Assembly: GCA_002633005.1 (NCBI GenBank)
Contig: NMRA01000081.1
Span: forward strand, 1,011,631 to 1,075,630
Direction: 5' to 3'
Source of the DNA: Phoronis australis
Taxonomy: Eukaryota; Phoronida; Phoronidae
DNA length: 64,000 bases
The notes below the pieces were generated by a model. It was not told where the DNA came from and did no database searches. It saw nothing but the letters and a program-made list of their open reading frames with translations. The position numbers and the translations under genes are program-made. Positions within the stretch are counted from its first letter, which is position 1; each line of letters begins with the position of its first letter. Of this stretch, positions 37,754 through 51,129 are shown one piece after another.

Positions 37754-40700
37754 ATGCAGATTTCAAATCCAAACAACATCAAGATTTACAATTTGAGTGC
37801 CGGAAAGTCTTTACCAGAAGTAAGTATAACGCATCCAGTGTAATACTGTCAGTAGGCTAGTTTAGCCCTCGACCTCGTTAGGTTATCGCCTATTGTATTG
37901 GCCTCGGCTAGATGGACATTGGCTACAACACTCCCCATCGGTCTCTGTGTTAATATCGTCCCGTGTATTTCAGATGTATTTTCAAATCCGGTCACTGAAT
38001 AAGAGGTTTTCATCTTGTCAAAGCGTGCCATGCAGTTGGTCAATTTTTTAGTTTTGAGGTTTGAATACAGGAATTATAGTTATACCCTGGGTCCATGCGT
38101 TAGTGTTTATGACATTGTTGATTGTAAAAATAGGTAGTTCTAAAAACCAAAGATCATATTACATTGTTTTTCAGCCAATTCTAAAATGCTCAATTCATGG
38201 AATGGGGTGTGCATAACAAACCCACGAGATATGTTCTTTTTCTATCGTGTTTACAACAAAAATATTGTTGTTCCTGGAAATTTAGTGGTTCTTTAGCATT
38301 TCACCTTATATACTTGAAAGCCAGCACCAATTCAAAATTGACATCAAAGTTTTATTAGCTTCATGGTCGAATGGCGTAGTCTGCAGATGAAAATGGATTT
38401 GACACAGGTTTGGAGACTAAACACCTTTGACTTTGACCCGTCGTCTGGTGTCTCTTAACATAACGGTTTTGAGTACTGCAATAGCAAAAATGAACGTACA
38501 ATCTTGTAATGGTCTATTGAGTATCGGATGTAGCCGTCAGCAAGGGATCCCCGTGTCCATCTTGCGAAAATATTTTGTTTGCACAAATGTTCAAATTTAA
38601 TATCTGTTTCAGTGGCTCTCGGACAGACGGAAGCGATCTTTGCAAAAGTCGGATGTTGGTAAGTCTTATCGGAATAACTAATAGAAAACCAAGGAAATGT
38701 AACGCATTCGAATTCATGCTATTCTCGCGTCAGAGTGCATATTACCTGTAATATAGGGTCATTGCCTTATGTTCAAATAAGGCTGTACTCCTGTATAAGC
38801 ATAGTGTCTTATGCACTAGGTTTTGTTATACCAATTTACTGAACTCATTTGGCACTTAAACTCAAACACCAAGGGTAGAACTTTCGTCTTATCATTAGTG
38901 GTTAAAGTGTTCATGGAATTTTTGAGAAGCGGTCGATTTTGGTTTAACATCCTGGCAGCTTGACATGGACTGTATGTCAGACATCTGAAAGGTGACCCCT
39001 TGGTGTCTATTCAAAGACTTGAGAGGTATTCTTGGTATTCTTGATTTCTTCTGTAATATTGTGTCCCAAATTGAGAAGTTCAGTCCTAGCGTAGTGCTCT
39101 GCAAATAATGCTCCTAACTAACAATGCTTTAAGTTTTCTCTTGAGATGTATTCAGTGTGCGATCATCATGTCTTCTCTATGTTTTCTTTGTTCACAGATG
39201 TTCAACGGCGAATCGAGCTGCTTCAAGACTTTGAAATGCCAACTGTCAGCAACTGTGTTCAGGTATCCAAGGACAGGCAGTATATTTTTGCTACAGGTTG
39301 GTCAAAGTATATTTCATTTGCTTTGAAATCACCATTGAGTGCATCACCTTGAAGGTGCTGTGTACTTGCATTCTTCTATCAAACACAGTTTGATGTAGAC
39401 CTTTTATGAAGCCGGTTTCGCATTGTTCCTTGCTAAGAACAAAAATGATTTCTAGGCTTGAGAAGAACTGATAAGTCATTACTGCTTCAGATCAGTATCA
39501 TTAAGGTGATTGTCATGATGGGTTATTGTCAGTCACCCAAACTGTGAGGTGGTTGCAGTAATCCCAGGTGATTCGTGGGAGCCTATTTTAATTTAAACAA
39601 GTAAGAAGGCAATGATGTTATTTTGGATGAGCAAATATTCCTTTGGAGTTGGTTTTGACACCATAATGTCATTTACACCAGCTATAACTTGGTGACATTG
39701 TGAAATTCACTGTTTTGTTCTATTTGCACCAAACTATGTATTGAAAGGCAGTGTGATATAATCACTTAGAATTTATTCATGGTATATGTCATGTTGATAT
39801 GGAGGGTTTATGAAAATTTACAAAAAATGAAATTTCTTTCACTGTGACTTATAAAAGTGATAAATTTTAATTAGTTGTGACACTTATGTTGATCACTGGT
39901 AGTACTTATGTGATTTCCCAATTTCAAACCTTATTGAAATTCAGTCTTGCATATTTATTTCTGTTGGAATTGTGCTTGCTGGTGGAAAGATCAAAAGTAC
40001 TTTCTTAAAAATTATCACCTAATAAAAGATACGATTAGAATTATTTTGAGTAAATTTTTCGTTGAAAACTTAAAGATCATAGGCGAACTGTTATAGTGTC
40101 GCTGCCAGTATTGTATGTTGCTATTTTTTGATCAATTTGCAATTTAATGTATTTGTCCCTGTAAAGCACATTTTGTTTATTTCCATGCTTACCAAGGTGT
40201 GTATAAGCCAAGATTCAAGTGTTACGATGTCAACCAGATGTCACTCAAGTTTGAAAGATGCTTCGATGCAACTGTCGTCAAACTCCTCTCACTCTCTGAA
40301 GATTATTCTAAGGTAAGTTGTGTCAAATGAAAAATTGCTTGATTCTCTTTTGTTTCATTTCTAAGAATTTAAATCTTAGGTATTGGAAGTTTGGCAAGTC
40401 ACTTAGTGGGTTAAGTGAGTGTTTGCAACTAAGTGGTCAAAAAAGCCTGATTTAGACCTGTTTATACACTCTATGTGGTACAACTATTCATTGTGTTTAT
40501 TTGTTGTTTCTGTTTCATGTTACAGTTGATCTTCCTTATGAATGATCGAACAATAGAGTTTCATAGTCAGCATGGTCGCTACTACAGGACACGGATACCC
40601 AAGTTTGGACGTGATCTGGCTTACCATCAACCATCCTGTGATCTTTACATGGTTGGCGCTAGGTGAGCCTTTGGTTGTCAACTTTAAGCAGATTAATGTT

Positions 40701-43700
40701 GTTTTGGGCTAGGAGAGAATACTGATTAAGCTGGGCAGTGACATGGAAGTGCTACAGATTGTAATACTGGCCTAGTTGGAATATTACACTACTCCTGAGA
40801 TGTTGACTTTCATATATATATGTATAATGCTAATGTACATATTTCATTGAAGACTTGATTTTGATCTGTTTTTACTAGTTTAATTTCAGTTCTTTCCAAC
40901 TCTCTAAATAGATATCTTGTCTTTACATCACAACAGTGCAATAAAAATCCAAACGACATCAGTAGGTAACATAATTTAAAGTGATATTTCGAGACACATA
41001 TCTCATCTTCAGGCTACTATTTACAACTACATCAGAAATGACAAATGCAATATAACACGTGAAGTTGGCATGCGCATGACTGTCACATGATTATTCCCAT
41101 GGGTTGTCTTCATGTTTCTTAGTTCAAAAGTGAAAAGCACCAAGTTAGAATGATGGCTCTCAGGAATGTTTGTCAGCTTGTCTCCTGCTGACAGTGAGTT
41201 TAATAATGCTGTTTTCATTTCATTTACAGCTCTGAAATTTACAGACTGAATTTGGAACAAGGAAGGTTTCTCAACTCATTACAGACAAGTGCGACGTAAC
41301 TATCTTTTTGTTCTGTATCTCATGTTCACTGGTGATACTGGATGTAATTGCTCTCTTATTGTAGAAACTGAACTTTAAAAGCTTCTTGTTTAAGTGAAAT
41401 AACCCTGAAATTATTTGTGGTTTGTTAATTAAAGGAATTATGTGGGAAATTTATTGAAAATTTTAAAGTATGTGGGTTTTGCATTCCACTTCTCTTTTAT
41501 AAGATTATCCTCTCTTGAAAAGTACAACTGATTACATACATTGTTTACGTATTATTGAGATACTGAGAGATGCTAATGAATGCTGCCAACAATAACTGAA
41601 TAGATTTTAGATTAGTGCTTTAATGCATTTGCAACACGTTTTGATGGAATGTTTTGAACATTTGTAAGAAAATGATGGTACTGAAAGACATCATATAGAA
41701 AAAGCAAATTTTCATGACATACACATAATTGATACGTTATAAGATAGGCTAATCACTCTTGAATGTATTTGGAAATGGTGTACATTCCATTGAAACGTGT
41801 CGCTATTTGAAGCAGTTCCTTTATGTAGGTCATTCTTCGTTCCAGTGGAATCAACTGCTGCCAATTCAACCCAGTTCATCACTTGTTCTCCTGCGGTACA
41901 ACTCAGGTAACAGTCTAATGTTTGTTTGATCTGCGTGCACATTCGACACATGTGGAGTTGGGAACTAATGAGTCTATCTTTGCAGGAATTTGGTATTGCT
42001 TATAATTTTTATCCCTGAAAACCAAATAATCGAGATGTCTTAAATTTATTTTGTTTTAAGGATAATGAACAATATTCAACATCACCTGCATGTGGACATT
42101 TTGCTGAGTTTTAGTAAAACATTCAGTGATCATGTTAGTATTTCTGTATATCATTTTTGTACAGTGTTCATGTTTGATTTTTGTTTGAGTAGGGGTAATG
42201 GTTGCTTATGACGAGCATTCACGAAGGCGCCCAATCTGCCATCTTGCAACTAATTTAAACAATTGTCATTTTATTAAGCTATGTGCAAAACTGTAATATT
42301 GTGGCCACAATTACGCGTGCTCATCATGAGTGAACAGTGACTAGTCGCAAGTTACATTATTGGGATGAAGCCTTCTCTTGGTAAGAAAGCAGATTTGTCA
42401 CCAGATTTGATGGCAGATCATCAGAAAGCTGATCAGACATCCTGTGACTATTCAAATGTGAGATTTTTGTCACGTGGTTTATCTGCCTTCTGATCAGATG
42501 GCATATGAATTGTGTTGTAATCAGTCAACAAAATCATTGCAATTTTGTTGATGGACATTTCAGGGCCATATAGAAAGCTGGGACCCTCGAAGTAGGAGCT
42601 GTGTTGGCAAACTAGATTGTGCAATAAATACGTACATTGAAGACTTGGAGTAAGTATACAGCATTAATTAATGAATAGTAAAACAGTGATGGAGAAGCTA
42701 TCATGGAGATATAGATGAGTTAAATGAAAAATAGACAAATTATGTTTTTGGCATAACTTTTTATTCTACTGTGGACCATACTATGGACCAGAGAAACACT
42801 AATTTATGGAGTAATGTAGTGGACATCTTTGGGAATTAAATCAAACTGGACAAATTGCCTTCACATGCATGTAATCTGTGCTAGTGTGATGACTGCAGCA
42901 ACATGTGAACTGTGTGCTCACACTGTTAGTGTCGTGACAGTAGGAGCGTTTGAAATGTGTACTCACTCTCGTCCTTATTCCTATTCACTTTTGGCGTTTG
43001 CTAATTTTTTCAAATACATTTCATAGCTGCAGACTTAACATTTCTCGTTCTGCAGGGTCACTGGTGTTCCTGCTGTCACGTCCGTCAAGTATAAAGATGC
43101 TCTGACCATGGCCGTGGGTACTAGCACTGGACAGGTAGGCCAAGGCTAGTTATATACTGAGTCGGGGGCCTTGTGCTGACATATAGACCCAGCTTGGTAT
43201 GCAGTTACTGCTTTTTACGTCACAGGACAAAACGATGACAGTGCATTCCGGCACTGTGACATGTCAACAGCCTTCAAGACTACCTTGTACAGGGTTTGCT
43301 ATTTGATATCTATTTAGCTAACAAAATAGTCCTAGCAAAGCCATAGCAAAATATTAGAAACCGTGAGTTTAATGACTCGAATGCATGCCCGTCAAATGAT
43401 TGGTGTAGTTGCCTTTGCGTGGCATATTGCGTCACCATGAGAATCCTGCCAACAGCTGTTGTATTGGAATAAGGGACTGTATAGAAAGGTGATTCTCCTT
43501 TTTAGTTAGACAAAAGCAAGCCAATAAGCCTAACAGTTCATTGCATTTGCCAATTTATGGCACTGTTGGGCTCAGAGCAATACTCTTAACGTGCTGCAGG
43601 AACCAGTGTTACCGTTAAACTTAAATCAGCCTTAAATGAATTTTATGCCTTGTTGCATTTCAGTGAAAATGACTTTTAAATAATGAAACATTAATTTGTC

Positions 43701-46700
43701 ATATTTCTTCCATTTTGCAATGTGCAAATCCTTTTATTCTTTCAGCACTGTTCAAGTAGTAGGAAAATATTTGTAAAATAAGCTGATCACAAATCTAATG
43801 CCATTGTCTTCCTTCATCTTGGTGTGCTGAATTAATCACCAATCTTATTTGACTTTCAAGCTATAATTCTAGAAATCTTAGTGAAATATTTGTAGATTAA
43901 CTTTCACATTTAATGTTTTATCTTGTATCATTGTATTATTAATTTCCCCTTTCACATTTCATTTTTAATGTTTTATCTTGTATCATTGTATTATTAATTT
44001 CCCCTTTCACATTTCATTTTTAATGTTTTATCTTGTATCATTGTATTATTAATTTCCCCTTTCACATTTCACATTTAATTTTTTATCTTGTATCATTGTA
44101 TTATTAATTTCCCCTTTCACATTTCACATTTAATTTTTTATCTTGTATCATTGTATTATTAATTTCCCCTTTCACATTTCACATTTAATGTTTTATCTTG
44201 TATCATTGTATTATTAATTTCCCCTTTCAGATTCTTCTTTATGACATTCGAACAGACAAGCCCTTCTCAGTGAAGGACCATAACTATGGTCTTCCCATCA
44301 AGAAGATTGAATTTCACCCTGAGCAAGACCTTGTGTTGACCCTTGACCCAAAAATATTAAAAATATGGAACAGGCAAACGGTGAGTTACAAATGGTTATG
44401 GAAAGGATACAGAACTAAGACACATGCTATGTGTACTAGACTCGAGATGTACTCTGTAACTGAAACCAAAACAAATTTGAGTTGCACACATAGTCACATG
44501 CATTAATTTAACAAATAATATTGACGAGTAAGCGATGAATAAGTCACTGAAATTTACGGGCTTTGTAGTGTAATGCAGTTAAAAGTAGGGGGCCCTACTT
44601 GCAATTATTGAAAACCTTCTGAAGCAATGGTCGGCAAGGGTGGCGGTTTTGACTTCTTGCAGACGATAAATCCCTCTCGCGGGATATAAGCCTTCTATGG
44701 GATTGATCGAGGTTTCAGGGTAGCTGGCATTTAAAAATTGTTTGTCATTTTGTTGGCATATCCTAAACATATGTCACACTATTGTAAATGTCTAAAAATA
44801 TAGTAATACTAAAACCGTCCAAATTTTCTATCTCTCAGCCCTGAGTTCTAAGCTTCTACACTGGGCACTTCAAACAACTCACATTTACAATGTTTTGTAC
44901 TTCATATCCTCAGTCATGTATTTGACTAAGTTAGCGCTCGAAATACAGGGCATGATTTCAATTTTTGTTTGCTTACAAATATGATATGAGTCAGAGGTAA
45001 AATGTCTTACAGCTTGCATTTGAATTCTGTTTGATTTCCTTCCAGGGTAAACCATTCACTTCTGTCGAACCTGGTACAGATCTGAATGACCTCTGTCTGT
45101 TTCCTGAGACTGGCATGATGTTTCTGGCAAACGAAGCGCCTAAAATACTCACATATTACATTCCAGTAAGTGACAGAGTTCATTTTCATCATGATTATAA
45201 TGTCTTCAAAAGCTACTTTCCTGACTTGTCGAGACTTTTTGCTGGAAAGTTAAGTCACTGATTAATTGTTAGTTCCAGGGTGTAGGCTCACTTACATCTT
45301 TAATAATCAAAGTATTGTTAATGTTGCTGGCTTGTTACATAAAGGTGTTTTGATACTAGACTTGGAGTACATTCAGAGCTAGAATTACATGAAACGTGGT
45401 CTTCAATGTATTTTTGTTGGTATGACCAAAACTGAGAACTTCACTGTACCATTCATTGTTGTTAATATTAAACAAGTCATGCAATTATCAATTTATTACT
45501 ACACGATATTCCCAAGTTTCAGTCAGTTCAAAGCTAAATGTTATGCAGGATTTTGATTGGCTACCCCTTCTCATGTGTACCACTGTAGGCTCTTGGTCCG
45601 GCCCCCAGATGGTGCTCTTTCCTGGATAATCTAACTGAAGAGCTAGAGGAGAATCCCTTACCCACAGGTAGGAAGTGCAGATATGACGTCTGACCTGATG
45701 AGACTTTTATGATGGCTGTGCAAATGTTGACGTAACATTTTGCGTTAAGACCCAGATTATCGTCAAATTTTCCATAAGACCACTACAAGTGTGATGCATA
45801 AGATTAATAAATATTCTGTTCCATGTCATGATATACTTTAAGCTGGCAATGGACGTTGCGGCTTGCGTCACTTTCACGTGTATGGTGACTTTCTCTGTTT
45901 CAGTATACGACGACTACAAGTTTGTGACAAGGCGAGAATTAGAGGAACTTGGCCTGGCTCACTTGATCGGGTCTAGCCTTCTTCGAGCATATATGCATGG
46001 CTTCTTTATGGATGTCCGGCTGTACCGTAAGGTAAAGTATGCAGCAGAGAGTCACAGACCTAGTGGTTGGTTGATTATGGTTGAGAAAAACGATTCATCA
46101 TTCACCGTGTACAAATCAGTGTTAGTGTTAGGTCATGGATGTTACCGTTCCATCAGTTGTAGTGTTGATGCAAAAAATGCATGTCAAATTTTTAATCAGT
46201 CAAGTTCCAATTCATGAGGGAAACGAACGGTCCTGCGACATTGAAGAAATAACTTTAAATTAAGGATTCTTTTGAAAGCATTTTCACTGATTGAAGACAA
46301 GATTTGTTTTTTCATGGGATATTAATTCCGTATGCATGAAAGAAGTGATTTATTTTTCACTTTGTGCTTATTCTTTATCTTATCTATAGCATGTGGTTCA
46401 ACACTCGTGTTTCTTTGTTTCGTCAGGCCAAGTCAATAGTGGAACCATTTGCCTATGAGGAATACCGCCGTAAGAAGATAAGGGAGAAAATAGAAGAAGC
46501 TCGTGCAAATAGGGTACAGATTAAGAAGGTGAGTTATACCTGTCAGGAATGATGGGTGGTGTGTTCTGGTCGTGGTGTGGGTGGGTGAAGGGTGGCATGT
46601 TCTGGTCCTGGGGTGGGTGGGTGATGGGTTGGTGTGTACTGGCTTTGGGGTGAGTTTGTGAAGGGTGGTGTGTTCTGGTCCTGGGCTGGGTGGATGAAAG

Positions 46701-49700
46701 GTGTGTGTACTGGTCCTGAGGTGGGTAGGTAAAGGTTGGTGTGTTTTGGCCCTGGGTTTGGTTGGTGAAGGGTGGTGTGTTCTTGTCCTGCAGTGGGTGG
46801 GTGAAGGGTGGCGTGTTTTAGCCCTGGGGTTGGTTGGTAAAGGATGGTGCATTCTGGCTCTTGGGTGGGTGGGTGAAGGATGGTGTGTACTGGCTGTGGG
46901 GTGAGTGAGTGAAGGATTGTGTTTACTGGTCGTGAGGTGAGTAGATGCAGGGTGGTGTGTTCTGGCCCTGGAATGAGTGGGTGATGGGTGGATTGTTCGG
47001 GCCTAGGGGTGGGTTGGTCGAAGGTGATGTGTTTTACCCCTGGGATGTGTGAGTGAATAGTGGTGTATTCTATGCCTTGGGTGGGAGGGTGAACAATGAT
47101 TTATTTATGACTTTGAGTTATTTTTGTACTCTCGAGGATATGCATAATTTTGTCCTTTACTCCTGAGGAGTGATCTGGTCCATTATACTTATGGGTTGTG
47201 TGAGGTGGTGGGGTATATCCCCTGGAAGTTCAGGGGTGTTGTGCTTTAGGCAGTGTGGGCTTTTCTTGTTTACGCCCTAATTTGCAAGTATCAAACTGGA
47301 GGTTTGTGACTGCTGTTTGAATTAGTCTTAATTATTTACCACAGTGTTACAGACAAACACGTAATTTATTTTTATTTATTATTGTCATTTGTGTTTTGTT
47401 TAATTTAGAAACTACCCAAAGTGAACAGGAATCTGGCAGAGAAACTTCTAGAACAGTCAGAAGAAAGTGACCTGAACAAAAAGCAGAAGATAAAGGTGAG
47501 TTTGCCGTGTGTTTAGCTTGGATGGCAGGAGTTCTAAAATGTACTTGTAGTCTTGCATTTCTTTGCCTCTGTACCGGGACTGAATGACTGTGTTTTAAGG
47601 TTATGTTGGACATTATTGACAAGTTTAAGTATTTAGCCAAATAACCACAAAGCTATTATAGATTTCAAACCAGTAAAAGTATGTTTTATGAAAGTAGAAA
47701 GCCTGTAAAATTGGATGTATTATTTTTACCAATCTCACATTAGTTGGATCACATGTCCATGCTGTTTTTGTTTTAGAAAAATTATGCAAAAAACGAAGAT
47801 ACATTTGATAAAAAAACAGTGATATCAATAACATGGAAAATTTCATTGATATAAATGTTTAAGATGAAATCACATAAATGTTATAACATTTTTCTAAATT
47901 ATTTTGTTTTGTTTTACTCAAGTTTTGAGTTTTTTTCATGAAAATCATCTGAATAAGTCCAATTGTTTGATAGCTCCTCAAACAAAAGCGGAACATTTTT
48001 AATATACTTCCTAATTGCCTTTAGGAGAACAATGCACAAAGCATACCGTCTGAAAGTTTCACATCAATCCGATCAGCCATTTCTGAGATATGATGTTCCA
48101 ACAAAGTTTGGACATTTTCCTTTGGTCCTACATAACATTGTAATACATGCTCCTAACAATGCTAATGTATAGCAGGAACTTAACGGCAATGGTATTTTAA
48201 CATAGTCTATGCTAAACAAAGAGCAGTTGTATTCATTAACATCTTGCAAATGTGAAAACAAAAATTCTGCAAATAGGTGACCTTTGCACTAATGACGTAC
48301 CTTGGGGGGGGGGCTGACATAACCTGCATCATGTAGTGTTATTCCCCAGCACCACATCACCATATTTACTGGACACTGTTCAGTAATTTGCAGCGGATCA
48401 TTTTCGCCACAAAACTCGTTCTTAAAAACATTTGACGACTTTCAAAGCACTACATTATTCACATTGTCACTATGTTGTGTTTTAATTTTGCCGTGCAATC
48501 ACAGAGATATTAAGTAATTAGCCTGCAACTTCCTCTTTAAGTGTCATAAACTTGCTCCTGTCTTACTAAATTGAAGCACAGACTGCAAAGAACATATTGA
48601 GATATTCTATGCCAACTTGTATTGTTGTATCTGTTCATAATTTAAGAATTTAGCCTTTGCCTGAATGAGAACTTGTCTGTTTGATTATCAATATCATTAG
48701 GAGTAAATGGTTAATGCATTACCATGTTATTTTTCCCTTCCAGCAAAAGGAGGCCGTCAGTCTGTTGAAGGATGACCGTTTCTCGGCCATGTTTGAGAAC
48801 CCTGACTTCCAAGTGGACGAGGAAAGTGAGGAGTATCGTCTACTCAACCCTGTTGTATCCAAACTGGACAAACAGAAACAGAAGAAGCGAGAAAGGTTAC
48901 AGCAGCAGTTTGAGGAAGTGGAGGTATGCCATCTACTGTACATAGGTGTAGTCTCATTTTGGCCTCCAGCACACAGTCAGCTTCGCTTAAGTGGAAAGTG
49001 CAGTGACAAGTTCCTGACTGTATTCCTTGTCTTCCTTATTTGTAAAATCATGTGAATTGACTAGCCTGATAGGTGTTGTTACTTTCGCTTTTAAAAAGGT
49101 TTAGAATAATTATGTAAAACACCATTTGGTACTTTTAAATTATTCTATCCGTAATGAATTCTGTATCGTGTGATAAGCAGTAGAATATGAAGACAAGTAA
49201 ACAGTCTGTAGGATAAAGTTTGTATAAGTCCTGCGATTTTATTGTCGAACAACATAACACAGTATACACTCGGGGAGAGAGAGTTTATAAAGGTGTTGTC
49301 ATTAGCTGTTGGACATCAACTTGGAACTGAAAGTAAAAAAAAAATGATTATTGTGTTGAGTCGACCAATATATGCACTTGTTGGGAGGGCTAGCCTTCAT
49401 TACAACATTACTCCATGTAATTTTTATGACCAATCACAAGCCAGAATAGATTGGAACTGTTCATTCTGGGATAGGAACCAGTTTAAACATTGATGTTGTA
49501 CTGCAAAGCTGGTGACTTCAGTTTGCAAAATTTCAGCATGAGCAGTTTTCAAAGGGTGTTTTATGGTTATAACACAAAACCGATTTTAGTATGCCCTTTC
49601 TAATTTTTTATTTCAGGATGATGAAATTGAGGGACGTCCATCCAGCGATGAGAGCAGCTCAGATGACGACCATACGTGGACTGAGGAAGTGAAGAAACAA

Positions 49701-51129
49701 CATCGTCTGCTCACCAATGAGGCGAGGTCACGTGAACGGGCTGAAAGGGAGCAGGCCAAACTGAGGTTCTACGAAATGAAGGAGGGTAAAGAGTACGGTG
49801 CCAGTGGACTGTCCAGTAGTGAGAAGAAGCAGAGGAAGAAAGAGACAAAGTAAGACTGGATGATATCCGGTTTTCATGTAATAAGTACAAAAATATGTAT
49901 CCTGGTGTAAAGTGACATTGCGCTGTTTACTGTAAACAATTTTGAATCACGGACTAAAATAGACCTACTTGGTAAAATTGCTGAGCTGTAGATCTTCAAA
50001 CATTTCTAAACAATGACTGATGGTAGCATAGTACTAGCATAGCTAAGAGCTTTTGGTGGTCACACCGTCGTGTACTACTTCAATTTATTGAAAAACATTC
50101 ACTCGTATAAATGTGAAGTTGATGACTGTCGCCTTCTTTATGTCGATTGTTATTGCAGGATTAGTCTTGGTGAGCGAGTAGAGATGAATCAAGACACTGA
50201 CGTAATAACACAGACGGGCAGCTCTCTTGGCAGTCGACAGATGACTTTCACCTTAAACAGGGTAAGGAGTCAGTCAGATACGTAAATCAGGGCTTGGAAT
50301 TTTCCGCGGAAACGCGGACTTCCGCTTTTTTCAAATGTGCTTTCCGCTTTTTTTATAATATTTCCACGTAAAAAATCGGATTTGATATAAAATTTCCGTG
50401 GCAAATTCCTTTCTTACCGCGGCGTTGCAAACGACGTTCACCTCGAAAAGCGGAAGTTGCTCTTTATGTTCGGAGGAACGTAAATTGTCAACATTGCCGG
50501 GGCATCTGGGATAGCGTGGTGTGATTTTCAATGGCGTCTCGTGTTATTGTTAAGCGCGGCGACAAGTACTACCGCTCTGCAGCCAAAAATGTGTGGGTTG
50601 GGAGTAGACGGGCGAGCTAAAAGGACGCAGACGCATGCTACTGATGGTGGTAACGTTTTTTTTTTTTTTTTAGTCCTCCCGATTTTTGTCGGGGAAAGGT
50701 TCACATTGACCACAGTTCTAGGCTGGTTATCGGGTGATGATTTGGGCCGTAAAAGTTTCAAAGTTTCCGCGTTTTTTGTCATTGGTCATTCCAAGCCCTG
50801 GTAAATGAACAACAACCAAATATACCTCTAATGGTCTTTAAGTTGTTTATCATCAGTTACCCAATAGTATTGTCTCTGATGAAGGTCACAGTAAAATTAT
50901 AACCCACTTGTTATCTGTTTGTTGTAACTTGCATGATGTCATGTTGTAGAATGTAGTTACACAAACGTGACTATTGAGTTCTTGTTTTCAGGATGAGAAC
51001 AAGAAACGCCGAGAACAGGAAGCCGCAGCCCATCACAAAGAGAGGAGGAAAATTCGACGATCCGCATCCGATATCACCAAGACTATCAAATCAAAACCCA
51101 AATTTTGGATGGGCAAACGGGTCCAATAG
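37754..51129 (+). CDS. NOL10: Nucleolar protein 10 (WD-repeat, ribosome biogenesis)
   Basis: Family knowledge: the yeast homologue Enp2 acts in 40S subunit assembly in the nucleolus. Exons: 37754-37819, 38613-38658, 39198-39296, 40197-40312, 40526-40662, 41230-41295, 41846-41906, 42564-42649, 43056-43134, 44231-44380, 45046-45165, 45589-45667, 45904-46031, 46427-46528, 47409-47495, 48744-48923, 49617-49849, 50159-50261, 50992-51129. All GT-AG, all phases close, 691 aa (human about 688). It starts MQISNPNNIKIYNLSAGKSL, as in vertebrates. The N-terminal half (about 1-345) is the WD40-type propeller (RRIELLQDFEMPTV, FHSQHGRYYRTRIPKFGRD, VKDHNYGLPIK). The RAYMHGFFMDVRLY block follows, then an NUC153-type motif (DDRFSAMFENPDFQVDEESE, residues about 483-502). 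The C-terminus has an acidic SSDESSSDDD patch, long charged helices and a basic end. No catalytic site is expected. Confidence 0.96.
43902..44230 (+). repeat. 55-bp minisatellite ending in the NOL10 exon 10 acceptor
   Basis: TCTTGTATCATTG recurs at 43921, 43976, 44031, 44086, 44141 and 44196, exactly 55 bp apart, with very few differences between units. Each unit ends TTAATTTCCCCTTTCAC. The last ends TTTCAG, which is the splice acceptor of exon 10 (44231). The polypyrimidine tract, and presumably the branch site, are thus present six times, but only the final copy has the AG. Confidence 0.95.
46548..47075 (+). repeat. G-rich minisatellite, about 36-bp unit, after the NOL10 exon 14 donor
   Basis: About 14 units of the type GGTGGTGTGTTCTGG ... 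GGGTGGGTGGGTGAAG begin about 20 bp after the donor of exon 14 (exon end 46528). The strand that is transcribed into RNA is the G-rich one. Translating through it gives 12-residue repeats on both strands, which explains the long ORFs at 46433-46852 and 46701-46904. It decays into irregular TG-rich sequence to about 47240. Confidence 0.9.
48020..48170 (+). repeat. Dispersed repeat copy 3
   Basis: 'ggagaacaatgcacaaagca', 'gtctgaaagtttcacatcaa', 'tccgatcagccatttctgag' and 'atatgatgttccaa' give the clearest copy of the family also at 2845, 18773 and 62153. It lies in NOL10 intron 15. Confidence 0.5.
50288..50800 (+). mobile_element. hAT-like non-autonomous DNA transposon (copy 1) in NOL10 intron 18
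   Basis: The ends are CAGGGCTTGGAA and TTCCAAGCCCTG, flanked by GTAAAT on both sides (50282-50287 and 50801-50806), a clean 6-bp target duplication. It sits 26 nt downstream of the exon 18 donor (exon end 50261). It is nearly identical to the inverted copy at 63347-63844. An ATG at 50531 opens a short peptide, MASRVIVKRGDKYYRSAAK and ten more residues, whose first 12 codons are shared by both copies apart from one change. This may be the remnant of a transposase N-terminus. Confidence 0.88.

Noticed and set aside
38340-38420. tRNA-like segment 'tggtcgaatggcgtagtc'
   Set aside because: Only a weak A-box likeness. No B box with proper spacing.
43902-44230. CRISPR-like regular repeats
   Set aside because: Units are contiguous with no unique spacers, and the genome is eukaryotic. 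It is a minisatellite.
46433-46904. Long Pro/His/Thr-rich ORF on minus and Trp/Leu/Val/Gly repeats on plus
   Set aside because: Both are translations of the 36-bp G-rich minisatellite in a NOL10 intron. No splice context or homology.
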